NCBI GenBank assembly: GCA_018114805.1
Contig: CP073042.1
Coordinates: 5,873,501 to 5,937,500, forward strand
Source: Candidatus Streptomyces philanthi
GTDB taxonomy: Bacteria > Actinomycetota > Actinomycetes > Streptomycetales > Streptomycetaceae
Direction of reading: 5' to 3'
DNA length: 64,000 nucleotides
The position numbers and the translations under genes were made by a program. The notes beneath the pieces are model-generated. The model saw nothing but the letters and a program-made list of their open reading frames with translations. It searched no databases and was not told where the DNA came from. Positions 30,358 to 39,619 of this stretch are shown piece by piece. Every line of letters starts with the position of its first letter. The stretch's first letter is position 1.

Positions 30358-31434
30358 ATGCGTTTCCTGAACGACGTGCGACCGTCCCACGACCTGACGT
30401 ACGACGATGTGTTCATGGTGCCGAGCCGCTCCGCGGTCGGCTCCCGGCAGAGCGTGGACCTCAGCTCGCCGGACAGAACCGGAACCACTATTCCGCTGGT
30501 CGTCGCGAACATGACCGCCATCGCCGGCCGGCGGATGGCCGAGACCGTGGCCCGCCGCGGTGGCCTCGTCGTCATCCCGCAGGACATCCCGATCGACGTC
30601 GTGACCGAGGTCATCGGCTGGGTGAAGACGCGGCACGTCGTGCTCGACACGCCCATCGTGCTGTCCCCGAGCCAGACCGTCGCCGACGCGCTGGCCCTGC
30701 TGCCCAAGCGGGCGCACGGCGCCGGCGTCGTCGTCGAGGGCGGTCGCCCCGTGGGCATCGTCACCGAGGCCGACCTGACCGGGGTGGACCGCTTCACGCA
30801 GTTGTCCGAGGTCATGTCCAAGGAGTTGATGGTGCTGGACGCGGAGATCGATCCGCGCCTTGCCGCCGCCGTCGGCGTCAACGGCGACGTGGCCGGGCGC
30901 GCCAAGTCCCTGCTCGACGCGGGCGTGGACACGCTGGTCGTCGACACGGCGCACGGCCACCAGGAGTCGATGATCAACGCGCTGCACGCGGTACGCGCGC
31001 TCGACCCGCGGGTGCCGATCGTCGCGGGCAACGTCGTCGCCGCCGAGGGCGTGCGCGACCTGGTGGCCGCGGGCGCCGACATCGTCAAGGTGGGGGTCGG
31101 CCCCGGCGCCATGTCCACCACCCGCATGATGACCGGCGTCGGCCGCCCGCAGTTCTCCGCCGTCCTCGAATGCGCCGCCGAGGCCCGCACAGGCTCGGCA
31201 AGCACGTGTGGGCGGACGGCGGCGTCCGGCACCCGCGCGACGTGGCGATGGCGCTCGCGGCCGGCGCGTCCGACGTGATGATCGGCTCGTGGTTCGCCGG
31301 TACGTACGAGTCGCCCGGCGACCTCCAGCAGAGCGCCGACGGCGGCTGTACAAGGAGAGCTTCGGCATGGCCTCCGCCCGCGCCGTGCGCAACCGCACCA
31401 GCGAGGAGTCGGCCTACGACCGGGCCCGCGACCC
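30358..31434 (+). pseudogene. guaB1: GuaB1-type IMP dehydrogenase/GMP reductase, frameshifted with two deletions
   Basis: ATG 30358 gives MRFLNDVRPSHDLTYDDVFM, the GuaB1 start. The barrel core is recognisable (VPLVVANMTAIAGRRMAET-type start, VDTAHGHQESMINALHAVRA, GVGPGAMSTTRMMTGVGRPQ). After EIDPR the sequence jumps to LAAAVGVNGDVAGRAK. Compared with the family as I remember it, about 50 codons of the CBS-pair region are missing in frame. Shifts near 31190 and 31348 separate KHVWADGGVRHPRDVAMALA and KESFGMASARAVRNRTSEES. The last 70 or so residues are lost, because YDRAR runs into the terminator hairpin. The native enzyme salvages purines by reducing GMP to IMP. Confidence 0.8.
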
Positions 31435-31483
31435 GGCCCGCCCGGTGTGGTCCCGATCGATGTCGGACCACACCGGGCGGGCC
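31435..31483 (+). terminator. terminator after guaB1 remnant
   Basis: A perfect 19-bp inverted repeat (31435-31453 with 31465-31483, 11-base loop). It directly abuts the truncated guaB1 end, so the deletion removed the 3' coding part but kept the terminator. Confidence 0.85.
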
Positions 31484-31548
31484 GACCCCTGGAGTGACGG
31501 GCGCCGGGGCGGGTTTGTGGCCCCGGGCCCGGTGCGGGGATGGCCGCG

Positions 31549-31845
31549 TCAGGCCGTCGTACCCGTCGCGAACAGCATGCGCACGTCGATGGCGCCCGCC
31601 CGGACCGCCGCGGCCCGCGCGTACTCGGGCGAGGCGTGCCACTCCCTGAGGTGGGCCATGTCGGGGAACTCCAGCGTGGTCACCACCCGGCCCGCCGGCC
31701 AACTGTCCTCGGCCGCCTCGGGAACGGTGCCCTGGATCAGATAGCGCCCCCCGTACCGGGCGATCGACTCCTCGGCCAACACGCGGTAGCGGTCGGCGGC
31801 TTCGTGGTCGTACACCTCGGCGTCGACGAACACGTAGGCAGGCAT
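31549..31845 (-). CDS. DUF1330 family protein
   Basis: This 98-residue ferredoxin-like (dimeric alpha-beta barrel) protein begins MPAYVFVDAEVYDHEAADRY and has the DUF1330 pattern ARYGGRYLIQGTVPEAAEDS, VVTTLEFPDMAHLREWHASP and EYARAAAVRAGAIDVRMLF. Family members are small and of unknown function, sometimes monooxygenase-like. It is divergent from a TetR gene and is probably its target. It is complete and intact. Confidence 0.85.
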   Translation of the reverse strand: MPAYVFVDAEVYDHEAADRYRVLAEESIARYGGRYLIQGTVPEAAEDSWPAGRVVTTLEFPDMAHLREWHASPEYARAAAVRAGAIDVRMLFATGTTA

Positions 31846-31910
31846 GGCGGACTCCGTTCGAAGGGGTGTGCCGGTCGCGGCGGCGCGGCGAAACGGCGAG
31901 GGGGCGGGAG

Positions 31911-31964
31911 GATGTCGCGGCGAGAAAAGATGTCGCGGCGCAGAAAAATGACACGCCGTATACT
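31911..31964. promoter_or_regulatory. direct repeat and -10 element in DUF1330/TetR intergenic
   Basis: GATGTCGCGGCG occurs at 31911-31922 and again at 31929-31940, an 18-base period, each copy followed by an A-rich stretch. A perfect -10-like TATACT lies at 31959-31964 on the plus strand. These are candidates for the TetR operator and promoter. Confidence 0.4.
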
Positions 31965-32061
31965 TCTGTAACGCCTGCGATTTGGCAATGCGGGATCATG
32001 GAGAGGGCCCGCGAGCGGAGGGCCGGGCGACGAGGGGTGGCGCGATGGTCGAGACGACGCG

Positions 32062-32769
32062 GTGAGTGCCAGCCGGCGGGAGCGGCTGCGGGCCGAGGCG
32101 ACCGAACAGATCATGGAGATCGCCCTGCGACAGATGGCCGTCGACGGCCCCGGGGCGCTCTCCCTGCGCGGCATCGCCCGCGAGATGGGCATGACATCGC
32201 GCGCCATCTACAGCTACTTCCCCACCCGGTACGACCTGGTCACGGCGCTGATCCGGACCTTCGGCCGGGGGCTCGCCGACGCGTTGGAGCTGGCCCGGGA
32301 CGAGGCGCCCGCGTCCGACCCGGAGCGGCGGCTGCTCGCCTGGGGCGAGGCCCTGCGCGCCTGGGCCCTGGCCTACCCGCAGGGCTTCCAACTCGTCTAC
32401 GGCGACCCGCTCCCCGGCTACCAGCCCCCGCCGGGGGAGGGGCCGGTCGACGAGGCGGCGCTGCGCATCTGCGGCGGGCTCAACCGCCTGGTGGCGGCGG
32501 CCTGCGCCGGCCGGCGGGCGCCCGCGACCCCCGACGACGACTGGTCCGGCTTCCTGCCCGCCTACCGGGCCCGGGTGCGCGCCGAGGCCCCGGACCTCAC
32601 GCCCACCGTGGCTGCCAGCGCCCTGCGGGTCTGGGCGCGGTTGCACGGTCTGGTCACCCTGGAGATCCACGGCCACCTGCGCCCGGTGTACGCCGATCCG
32701 GCCGCGCTCTACCGCGCGGAGATGCTGGACCTCGTGCGCGGCCTGGGGCGCGCCGACCTCGGAGCCTGA
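32062..32769 (+). CDS. TetR-family regulator with WHG-type C-terminal domain
   Basis: This 235-residue repressor starts at GTG 32062 (VSASRRERLRAEATEQIMEI). The helix-turn-helix lies at residues 30-65 (LSLRGIAREMGMTSRAIYSY). The C-terminal part (AWALAYPQGFQLVYGDPLPG, LRVWARLHGLVTLEIHGHL) is the TetR_C WHG class. It is divergent from the DUF1330 gene and is likely its regulator and its own. It is intact. Confidence 0.88.
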   Translation: MSASRRERLRAEATEQIMEIALRQMAVDGPGALSLRGIAREMGMTSRAIYSYFPTRYDLVTALIRTFGRGLADALELARDEAPASDPERRLLAWGEALRAWALAYPQGFQLVYGDPLPGYQPPPGEGPVDEAALRICGGLNRLVAAACAGRRAPATPDDDWSGFLPAYRARVRAEAPDLTPTVAASALRVWARLHGLVTLEIHGHLRPVYADPAALYRAEMLDLVRGLGRADLGA

Positions 32770-32878
32770 CCGTGTCAGCCGCACGCCGTGGCCACGACGC
32801 GCGGCCACTCTTCCGGTCCCGCCCGCGCGCGGGAAGCGCCCGCCGACGTCTGTCGCCGAGGCCGGGGCGCGTGCTGTG

Positions 32879-33589
32879 ATGGCGGGATGGACGCCAGGAG
32901 ACGCGAGGGACACGAGGGGACGGGCCCGGGGGCCATCCACGCCGGACGGCTGCGCCGTGGAGATGTACGCCCGCCTGCCCGCGGGCGACGAGCCGCAGAT
33001 CGTGGCCGCCCACGTGCCGGCCGGGGCGCGGCTACTCGAACTCGGCTCCTGTGCGGGACGGTTGACCAGGCCGCTGATGGAACGCGGCTTCGAGGTGGTC
33101 GCCGTGGACGGGTCGCCGGAGATGCTGGCGCACGTCAGCGGCGCGCGCACCGTGTGCTCGCCCATCGAGCGGCTCGACCTGGACGAGCGCTTCGACGCCG
33201 TGCTCCTCGCCTCGTTCCTGGTGAACACGGCGGACGAGGCGCTGGGCGCGGCGCTGTTGCGCGCCTGTGCCCGGCACGTGGCGCCCGACGGCAGCGTACT
33301 GGTGCAGCGCGAGAACGACCGCTGGCACGACGCGGCGACGGCGCGCCGTTCCTGGGAACGCGACGGGCTGCGCGTCCGCATGGCCGCGGCGGAGCACCGT
33401 GGTGCCGACCGGGTCGCGGTGCGCATGGAGTACGCGTACGAGGGGGCCGAGTGGAGCCACTCCTTCGTCTCCCGCGTGCTGCCGGACGCCGACTTCGAGG
33501 CCGAACTCACCGCCGCTGGCCTGGCGTTGGATGCCTACCTGACGGACGACCACAGTTTGGCGCGCGCCGTGCCGGCGCCGCGCGGTTGA
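32879..33589 (+). CDS. class I SAM-dependent methyltransferase
   Basis: This protein of about 236 residues has a Rossmann methyltransferase core: motif I ARLLELGSCAGRLTRPLMER near residue 47, the acidic ribose-binding end of strand 2 (VVAVDGSPEML), then FDAVLLASFLVNTADE and a post-core HVAPDGSVLVQREND. The usual motif I glycine is Cys here (GSCAG). The start is uncertain: GTG 32876 or ATG 32879, no ribosome site visible, and the first 30 residues are not family-like, so the true 5' end may be shifted. The substrate is unknown. Confidence 0.75.
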   Translation: MAGWTPGDARDTRGRARGPSTPDGCAVEMYARLPAGDEPQIVAAHVPAGARLLELGSCAGRLTRPLMERGFEVVAVDGSPEMLAHVSGARTVCSPIERLDLDERFDAVLLASFLVNTADEALGAALLRACARHVAPDGSVLVQRENDRWHDAATARRSWERDGLRVRMAAAEHRGADRVAVRMEYAYEGAEWSHSFVSRVLPDADFEAELTAAGLALDAYLTDDHSLARAVPAPRG

Positions 33590-34471
33590 GACCGCGCGGG
33601 GCGGCGAGCGTGGCGGGTTCCCTTCCGGCCACGCCGCCCGGGGGGTGGCGCCCCGGCCGTGGAACCGAGGGGACGGCCCCCTCTCGGATGCGACCGGTGA
33701 GGAGGCCGCCCCGCTGACTCAGAAGCAGTGTCTGCCGTACGCCGTACGCCCTGTGCCCTACGTCGGCCGAAGGCCCTCGCGGCGCTGCGGCGCTCGGGGT
33801 CGAAGGCGTCGGTCGCGCCCCGGCCCGTCGGGCCCGGCGCGTCGCTCGCCGCGCGGATCCCGCGGACGACGCCCCCGAGCCGGGTGGGCGGCCCTGACGG
33901 TGATCTCGAAGTGGCCCTCCTTGGGTCTGGCGAAGTCGCCGCCACCGGTCGTACGCGCACGGCGCGGCCCGGGACGCCGAGTGCGAAGCGCACAGGTGAA
34001 CGCGACAAGTCTTCGCGACGGAACGGCGCACGGGAAGGAAAGTCCGATGTGCGCTGGAGGACGCTTGATAGCCCTTCGGTTATCGACGGTGTTCCGGGCA
34101 CCGTGCCCGTGGGCCAGCGAACGGTCAGCCGCCCCCCTGCCGAAGGGGTACGCGGGGCGTACGCGGCGGCGACGCGGCCGGCGGCGACTGTCCACGTCAG
34201 CGCCCGGGCCGGGAGTGAGCGCGGGACGCGACACCTCCGCATGTGCCGGTCGCGGGTGAGTGGGTTGCTCTGTGGGCACCGTGGGGCCACCGAATCGCCC
34301 GTGATGTGCTGGACTGTTGAGCACTGGGTGGTCACCGACGCGAACGGCGGCCTGAGCCCGGTGCCCCGCCCGGCACACGACCCCGCGGCGTACCACGCGA
34401 CGTGTCCCGTCGCGGCGTGGGCGCCCCACCCCGGGCGGCCAGCACGACCACCAGCACAAGGGAGACAACGC
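33590..34471. other. 880-bp region without a recognisable gene
   Basis: No frame shows family similarity or a ribosome site with a convincing start. Several long frames exist on both strands but they are Arg/Pro/Gly-rich and inconsistent. The minus strand has short protein-like runs in different frames (FARPKEGHFEITVRA near 33925, RQTLLLSQRGGLLTGRI near 33710) that might be the debris of a gene. I cannot name it. Confidence 0.4.
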
Positions 34472-34961
34472 ATGATCATGCCCCGGTACGTTGCCTGGGT
34501 CGCCGCGGGTGCGGCGGCCCTGACGCTGAGCGGGTGCGGCGGCGCGGACCGGCGTCATCGCCGCCGACGGCTCCCGGCCGTCGAAACCCGCCCCCGCCAG
34601 CCCGGCCGAGTTCTTAGCGACCCACGAGTCCCGCTACGACGCGGTGGACACGTCCGCGTGCGGCGACGTCGCCTGGAACGCCGCGGCCTGTGGGAAGGCG
34701 CTCACCGCCGCCCGGAAGGTGGCCGACGCGGCGCACGCGCACATCGAGAACGCGCTTCCCGCCGGTCAGTTCGTCGACGAGAAGCGGAGCGCGCGGGAGG
34801 TCACGGCGGTGGTGGCCAGGGCGCGCGCCCTCGGCTGCTTCGGGATGGGCGCCGACCGCCGCCAGGAGCCGCCGGCGGCCCAGCGCGACCTGTGCCCCAC
34901 GCTCGCCAACCTCACGTGGCTGCACTGGCGCTCCTTCCGCAACACCATGACCGTGACCTGA
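34472..34961 (+). pseudogene. small lipoprotein, frameshifted
   Basis: ATG 34472 (GGGAG upstream) gives a textbook lipoprotein signal MIMPRYVAWVAAGAAALTLS followed by GCGGA, with lipobox LSGC. One shift near 34545 is required to continue into IAADGSRPSKPAPASPAEFL and the mature domain (DTSACGDVAWNAAACGKALT, then AHIENALPAGQFVDEKRSA) to the stop at 34961. The intact protein would be about 160 residues with Cys pairs near its centre. The family is unknown; similar small secreted lipoproteins are common in Streptomyces. If the sequence is right only a signal peptide is made. Confidence 0.65.
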
Positions 34962-35259
34962 GCCGCCCCCGGCAACCATCGGGCGACCACGCCGGACGAG
35001 CGGTCGGCGCCCCGGCCGAGACGGACGGTGCGAGAGGGACAGGACGGGGAGACGGGCCGACGGGCGAGTGAGGCGGCGGGAGGGGCAGGCGGGTAGCCGA
35101 TGCCCCAGCCGGCGAGGCTGGGGCGACCCGAGGGCCGCGCCGGCCTGGCCTGGCCGGGGGCAGGGGAAGATCAACGGCCTCGTCGCGCGTTTGGTGTGAC
35201 GATGGGCCTTGACCCACCGTTCCGCCCACCGGCCGCTCGCGGCCGGGCGCCGCAGAGAA

Positions 35260-35729
35260 ATGAACCCACCCGCAGTGCGACTGAACCCGCTCGACGAACG
35301 CATCGTGCACGCCCTCGCCGAGGACGCCCGACGCTCGTACGCCGACATCGGCGCCGAGGTCGGCCTCTCCGCCCCCGCCGTCAAGCGACGGGTGGACCGG
35401 CTGCGCGCCGAGGGCGCGATCACCGGCTTCACCGTGCGCGTGGACCCGGTGGCGCTGGGCTGGCAGACCGAGGGCTTCGTCGAGCTGTACTGCCGCCGCA
35501 ACACCTCGCCCACCGACATCCACCGCGACCTCTCGCGCTACCCGGAGGTCGTGTCCGCCTCCACCGTCACGGGCGAGGCCGACGCCATCGGCAGGTCTTC
35601 GCCTCCGATATGCGGGGCTTCGAGGGCGTGTTGGAACGCATGGCGGGCGAGCCGTTCGTCGAGCGCACTAAGTCGGTCCTCGTCCTCTCTCCGCTGCTGC
35701 GGCGTTTCAGCTCTGGCGCCCCCACATAG
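35260..35729 (+). pseudogene. Lrp/AsnC-family regulator, 1-base deletion
   Basis: ATG 35260 starts MNPPAVRLNPLDERIVHALA with the AsnC helix-turn-helix (SYADIGAEVGLSAPAVKRRV) and the RAM ligand domain (VDPVALGWQTEGFVELYCRR, VVSASTVTGEADAI). At 35592 one base is missing relative to the expected Ile-Val-Gln-Val. The proper frame then continues VFASDMRGFEGVLERMAGEP to a stop at 35729. The full protein would be about 156 residues. As an amino-acid-responsive regulator it could have controlled the downstream amino-acid monooxygenase/amidase pair, 1.1 kb away on the same strand. Confidence 0.8.
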
Positions 35730-36229
35730 CCACGGCAGGGCCGGCCGGTCCCCGGTGTTCCCGCGCCGAGACGGGCCGGGCGAACCGCGGAGGTGGCTGA
35801 GCCGGGGAGCGGTGGTCAGTGGGGTCAGTGGGTTGTGGGGGGTGGGGGGAAGCGGGCGGTACGGCGGCCACCGCGGGGCGCGATCCGTGCGCGCGGCGGT
35901 GGACGACGTCGCCGACGCCTCTCACCCCGAGGAGGTGGCGAGCGGCGGGCGACGGGGCGAGGCGGCAGCTGTGCTCCGGGTGGCCGGGCCTCTGGTGGTT
36001 GCCCCGGTCCGCAGCGCTGGCGCGGGAGCGGCCGGCCATCGGTGCGGACCTGTCGTCCGGTCTCCCGGCGCGGGTGTGACGGACCCGGCCGGGGGTTTCG
36101 GAGGTGCGTGATGTGCTGCGGCGTGGCCGCCGGGGCTCGCCGGTCGTGCCCCGGTCCCCGTCCGACCGCCCGGACGCGGCGAACGGGCACCGCGGGTCGG
36201 CGGCGTCTGACCGTCGGGCCCGCGCCGGG
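35730..36229. other. gene-free region
   Basis: I find no family-like coding sequence, ribosome site or strong hairpin in these 500 bases. Open frames are Gly/Arg/Pro-rich and probably non-coding. Confidence 0.4.
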
Positions 36230-36418
36230 TCACAGCGGCCCCGGCTCGGCGGGCCCCGCGCGCTCCGGGGCGGTCGTGGCGTCGGCCGGCGGGCCGCTCC
36301 CGGTGGAGGCGGCCGCGGCGCCGGCCGCGCCGGCGGCCAGCAGCACGGCGACGCCGGGCGCGGCGAGGCGGACCCGGGTGGGTGTGGCGGCGGGCATCCG
36401 GGACGAGAAACGGCTCAT
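36230..36418 (-). CDS. hypothetical small exported/membrane peptide
   Basis: This is a 62-codon frame starting at ATG 36418 with GGAAGGG as ribosome site. Basic N-terminus (MSRFSSRMPAATPTRVRL), one hydrophobic segment AAPGVAVLLAAGAAGAAAAS, then a short Pro/Ala/Glu tail. It looks like a secreted or single-pass peptide. I do not recognise a family, and a longer original gene with a shift near its end is possible. Confidence 0.35.
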   Translation of the reverse strand: MSRFSSRMPAATPTRVRLAAPGVAVLLAAGAAGAAAASTGSGPPADATTAPERAGPAEPGPL

Positions 36419-36811
36419 GGCGACCCTTCCGGGGCGGTGGCCGCACGGGCGGCGCGACCGGTTGTGGTGACGGTCTCCAGCCTGCCGCCGGGTCCGGGGC
36501 CCGGACATCGCGCCACGGGCTGATCATCCGTACGTACGCGGTCGTCCCCACGTACCCGGCGATACGACTCCGGAGGTAGCGACCCGGTCCCCGCTGTCCC
36601 CCCACGGGCTGACGCCCCCGCCCCCACCTGCGTGAACGCGGTGCGCAACGAAACGCCGCGCAAAGGCTTGAACACGCAACGAATCTCTCCCGGGCGCGCA
36701 ATGGAGCCGCCTTGTCCGGCCTCGGCGGCAGACTGTACCGTCTACAGGGCCGCCCGCAAGCTCGCACCGTCCGCTGTGGCCCTGTGCCCGCATCACCGCC
36801 CGAGGGGTTTC

Positions 36812-37618
36812 ATGACCACGCCGCGCACCGCCCTGTTGCAGACGTCGGGACGACCCGGCGACGTCGAGCACAACCTGGGCCTCCTCGACGACGCGGCCGC
36901 CCGCGCCGCGTCCGCCGGTGCCCGACTGCTCACCGTTCCGGAGCTGTTCCTGACCGGGTACGCGATCGGGAAGCGCATGTCCGACCTCGCCGAGCCGGCG
37001 GACGGCCCGTCCGCCGGGGCCGTCGCGCGCACGGCCGCCCGGCACGGCGTGGCCATCTGCTACGGCTACCCCGAGCGCGAGGGCGAGCTGATCTACAACT
37101 CGGCCCAGTTGATCGACCCGGACGGCGAGCGCCTGGTCAACTACCGCAAGGCGCACCTGTACGGCGCGTTCGAGGAGCGCTGGTTCACGCCCGGGCACCC
37201 GCCCGTGGCCCAGGTCGAACTCCCCGCGCTGGACGGGCTCCGGGTCGGCGTCATGATCTGCTACGACGTGGAGTTCCCGGAGTACGTCCGCGCGCACGCG
37301 CTGGCCGGCACCGACCTGCTGCTGGTCCCGACCGCACAGATGCACCCGTTCCAGTTCGTCGCCGAGTCCCTCGTTCCGGTCCGCGCGTTCGAGAACCAGC
37401 TCTACATCGCGTACGTCAACCGCTGCGGGCGCGAGGGCGGGCTCGACTTCGTCGGTCGAAGCTGCCTGGCCGGGCCCGACGGGATCGCCAGGACCCGCGC
37501 CGGGCAGGGGACGGAGCTGGTGACGGCCGACCTCGACACGGCGCTCCTGGCCGCGTCGCGCGAGGCCAACCCGTATCTGCGCGACCGTCGCCCCGCGCTG
37601 TACACCGCCCTGAGCTGA
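36812..37618 (+). CDS. carbon-nitrogen hydrolase (5-aminovaleramidase / 4-guanidinobutyramidase-like)
   Basis: This nitrilase-superfamily amidase has 268 residues and the complete catalytic triad: Glu44 in VPELFLTGYAIG, Lys113 in YRKAHLYGAFEE and Cys150 in VGVMICYDVEFPE. ATG 36812 (GAGGGG upstream) gives MTTPRTALLQTSGRPGD. The next gene is a lysine/arginine 2-monooxygenase homologue, which releases an omega-amino or guanidino amide; an amidase of this kind hydrolyses it (DavA in Pseudomonas lysine catabolism, guanidinobutyramidase in Streptomyces arginine catabolism). The pairing makes that role likely, but lysine versus arginine cannot be decided here. The gene is intact although the upstream Lrp regulator is broken. 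Confidence 0.85.
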   Translation: MTTPRTALLQTSGRPGDVEHNLGLLDDAAARAASAGARLLTVPELFLTGYAIGKRMSDLAEPADGPSAGAVARTAARHGVAICYGYPEREGELIYNSAQLIDPDGERLVNYRKAHLYGAFEERWFTPGHPPVAQVELPALDGLRVGVMICYDVEFPEYVRAHALAGTDLLLVPTAQMHPFQFVAESLVPVRAFENQLYIAYVNRCGREGGLDFVGRSCLAGPDGIARTRAGQGTELVTADLDTALLAASREANPYLRDRRPALYTALS

Positions 37619-37832
37619 CCGTTCCGTACGGGGACGGCCCACCCCACCCCGTACGCGCCCCCTCGCCCCGCCCACACCGTCGCCCGCCGTCGATCCGCCA
37701 CGGCGCGGCCTCGCCCTGGCCTGCCGCCCCGCGCCTCCGCCGCTGCCTCCACCGCCTTCACCGCCCGCATGGCCCGCCGCCCGGGCCCGCCCGAGCGCGC
37801 GCCGCCGCGCCCGCACGCAAGGAGTCCGCCCC

Positions 37833-39548
37833 ATGACGTCCACGGTGCCCACCGCCGCCCACGACGAGCAGCCGACGCGGCCCGTCGAGCCGCCGCTCAC
37901 GATGTTCGGGCCCGACTTCCCGTACGCGTACGACGACTACCTGAGCCACCCGGCCGGCCTCGGGCAGGTGCCCGCGACCGAGCACGGCACCGAGGTCGCG
38001 GTCATCGGCGGCGGCCTGTCCGGCATCGTCGCCGCCTACGAGCTCATGAAGATGGGGCTGCGCCCGGTCGTCTACGAGGCCGACCGGATCGGCGGCCGGC
38101 TGCGCACCGACCACTTCGAGGGCTGCGCCACCGACGACGGCCAGCCGCTGACCGCCGAGATGGGCGCCATGCGCTTCCCGCCGTGCTCCACCGCCCTCCA
38201 GCACTACATCGACCTGGTGGGCCTGGAGACCCGGCCGTTCCCCAACCCGCTGGCCCCCGGCACCCCCTCCACCGTCGTGGACCTCAAGGGCCAGTCGCAC
38301 TACGCGCGCACCCTGGAGGACCTGCCCGAGGTCTACCACCAGGTGATGGACGCCTGGAACGCCTGCCTGGAGGAGGGCGCGGACTTCTCCGCCATGCAGC
38401 GCGCGCTGCGCGAACGGGACATCCCCACCATCCGCGCGATCTGGTCCCAGCTCGTGGAGAAGCTGGACAACCAGACGTTCTACGGCTTCCTCTGCGACTC
38501 CCCGGCCTTCGCGTCCTTCCGGCACCGGGAGATCTTCGGCCAGGTCGGGTTCGGCACCGGTGGCTGGGACACCGACTTCCCCAACTCCATCCTGGAGATC
38601 TTGCGCGTCGTCTACACCGGCGCCGACGACGACCACTGCGGCATCGTCGGCTGCAGCCAGCAACTGCCCGAGCGACTGTGGGAACGCGCGCCGGAGAAGA
38701 TCACCTACTGGGCGCAGGGCACCTCGCTCAGCTCGCTGCACGAGGGCGCGCCGTGTCCCGCGGTCACCCGGCTGCACCGCACGGCGGGCAACCGGATCAC
38801 GGTCACCGACGCGTCCGGCGGCATCCGCACCTACCGCTCGGCCATCTTCACGGCGCAGAGCTGGATGCTGCTGTCCAAGATCGAGTGTGACGACGCGCTC
38901 TTCCCGATCGACCACTGGACGGCGGTGGAGCGCACCCACTACATGGAGTCCAGCAAGCTCTTCGTCCCCGTGGACCGGCCGTTCTGGCTGGACACCGACG
39001 AGGAGACCGGGCGGGACGTGATGAGCATGACGCTCACCGACCGCATGACCCGAGGCACCTACCTCCTCGACAACGGCCCGGACCAGCCCGCCGTGATCTG
39101 CCTCTCCTACACCTGGTGTGACGACAGCCTCAAGTGGCTGCCGCTGTCCGCGAACGAGCGGATGGAGGTCATGCTCAAGTCGCTGCGCGAGATCTACCCC
39201 AAGGTGGACATCCGCCAGCACATCATCGGCAACCCGGTGACCGTGTCCTGGGAGAACGAGCCGTACTTCATGGGCGCCTTCAAGGCCAACCTGCCGGGCC
39301 ACTACCGCTACCAGCGGCGCCTGTTCACCCACTTCATGCAGGACCGGCTGCCCGCCGACAAGCGTGGCATCTTCCTGGCCGGCGACGACATCTCGTGGAC
39401 GGCCGGCTGGGCCGAGGGCGCGGTGCAGACGGCGCTGAACGCGGTGTGGGGCGTGATGCACCACCTCGGCGGCGCGACCGACGCCACGAACCCGGGCCCG
39501 GGGGACGTCTACGACGCGATCGCGCCGGTGGAGCTGCCAGAGGACTGA
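37833..39548 (+). CDS. flavin amino-acid 2-monooxygenase (lysine/arginine type, DavB-like)
   Basis: This 571-residue FAD amine-oxidase-family enzyme aligns end to end, from memory, with Pseudomonas lysine 2-monooxygenase DavB: TMFGPDFPYAYDDYLSHPAG, dinucleotide fold VAVIGGGLSGIVAAYELMKM (residues 55-74), MGAMRFPPCST (110-120), FGQVGFGTGGWDTDFPNS (235-252) and the C-terminal FAD segment AGDDISWTAGWAEGAVQTAL. It decarboxylates and oxygenates the amino acid to an amide. At the position of DavB-family Cys254, which influences the monooxygenase/oxidase balance, this protein has Ala264. ATG 37833 has AAGGAG upstream. Streptomycetes also use arginine 2-monooxygenase, so the substrate is open. Confidence 0.87.
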   Translation: MTSTVPTAAHDEQPTRPVEPPLTMFGPDFPYAYDDYLSHPAGLGQVPATEHGTEVAVIGGGLSGIVAAYELMKMGLRPVVYEADRIGGRLRTDHFEGCATDDGQPLTAEMGAMRFPPCSTALQHYIDLVGLETRPFPNPLAPGTPSTVVDLKGQSHYARTLEDLPEVYHQVMDAWNACLEEGADFSAMQRALRERDIPTIRAIWSQLVEKLDNQTFYGFLCDSPAFASFRHREIFGQVGFGTGGWDTDFPNSILEILRVVYTGADDDHCGIVGCSQQLPERLWERAPEKITYWAQGTSLSSLHEGAPCPAVTRLHRTAGNRITVTDASGGIRTYRSAIFTAQSWMLLSKIECDDALFPIDHWTAVERTHYMESSKLFVPVDRPFWLDTDEETGRDVMSMTLTDRMTRGTYLLDNGPDQPAVICLSYTWCDDSLKWLPLSANERMEVMLKSLREIYPKVDIRQHIIGNPVTVSWENEPYFMGAFKANLPGHYRYQRRLFTHFMQDRLPADKRGIFLAGDDISWTAGWAEGAVQTALNAVWGVMHHLGGATDATNPGPGDVYDAIAPVELPED

Positions 39549-39619
39549 GCGGGCCCGGCCCGGGGCGCGCCGGAGGCGTGTCACCCCGAGGACTCCGGAG
39601 ACGTGGGGCCCGGCCCCGG

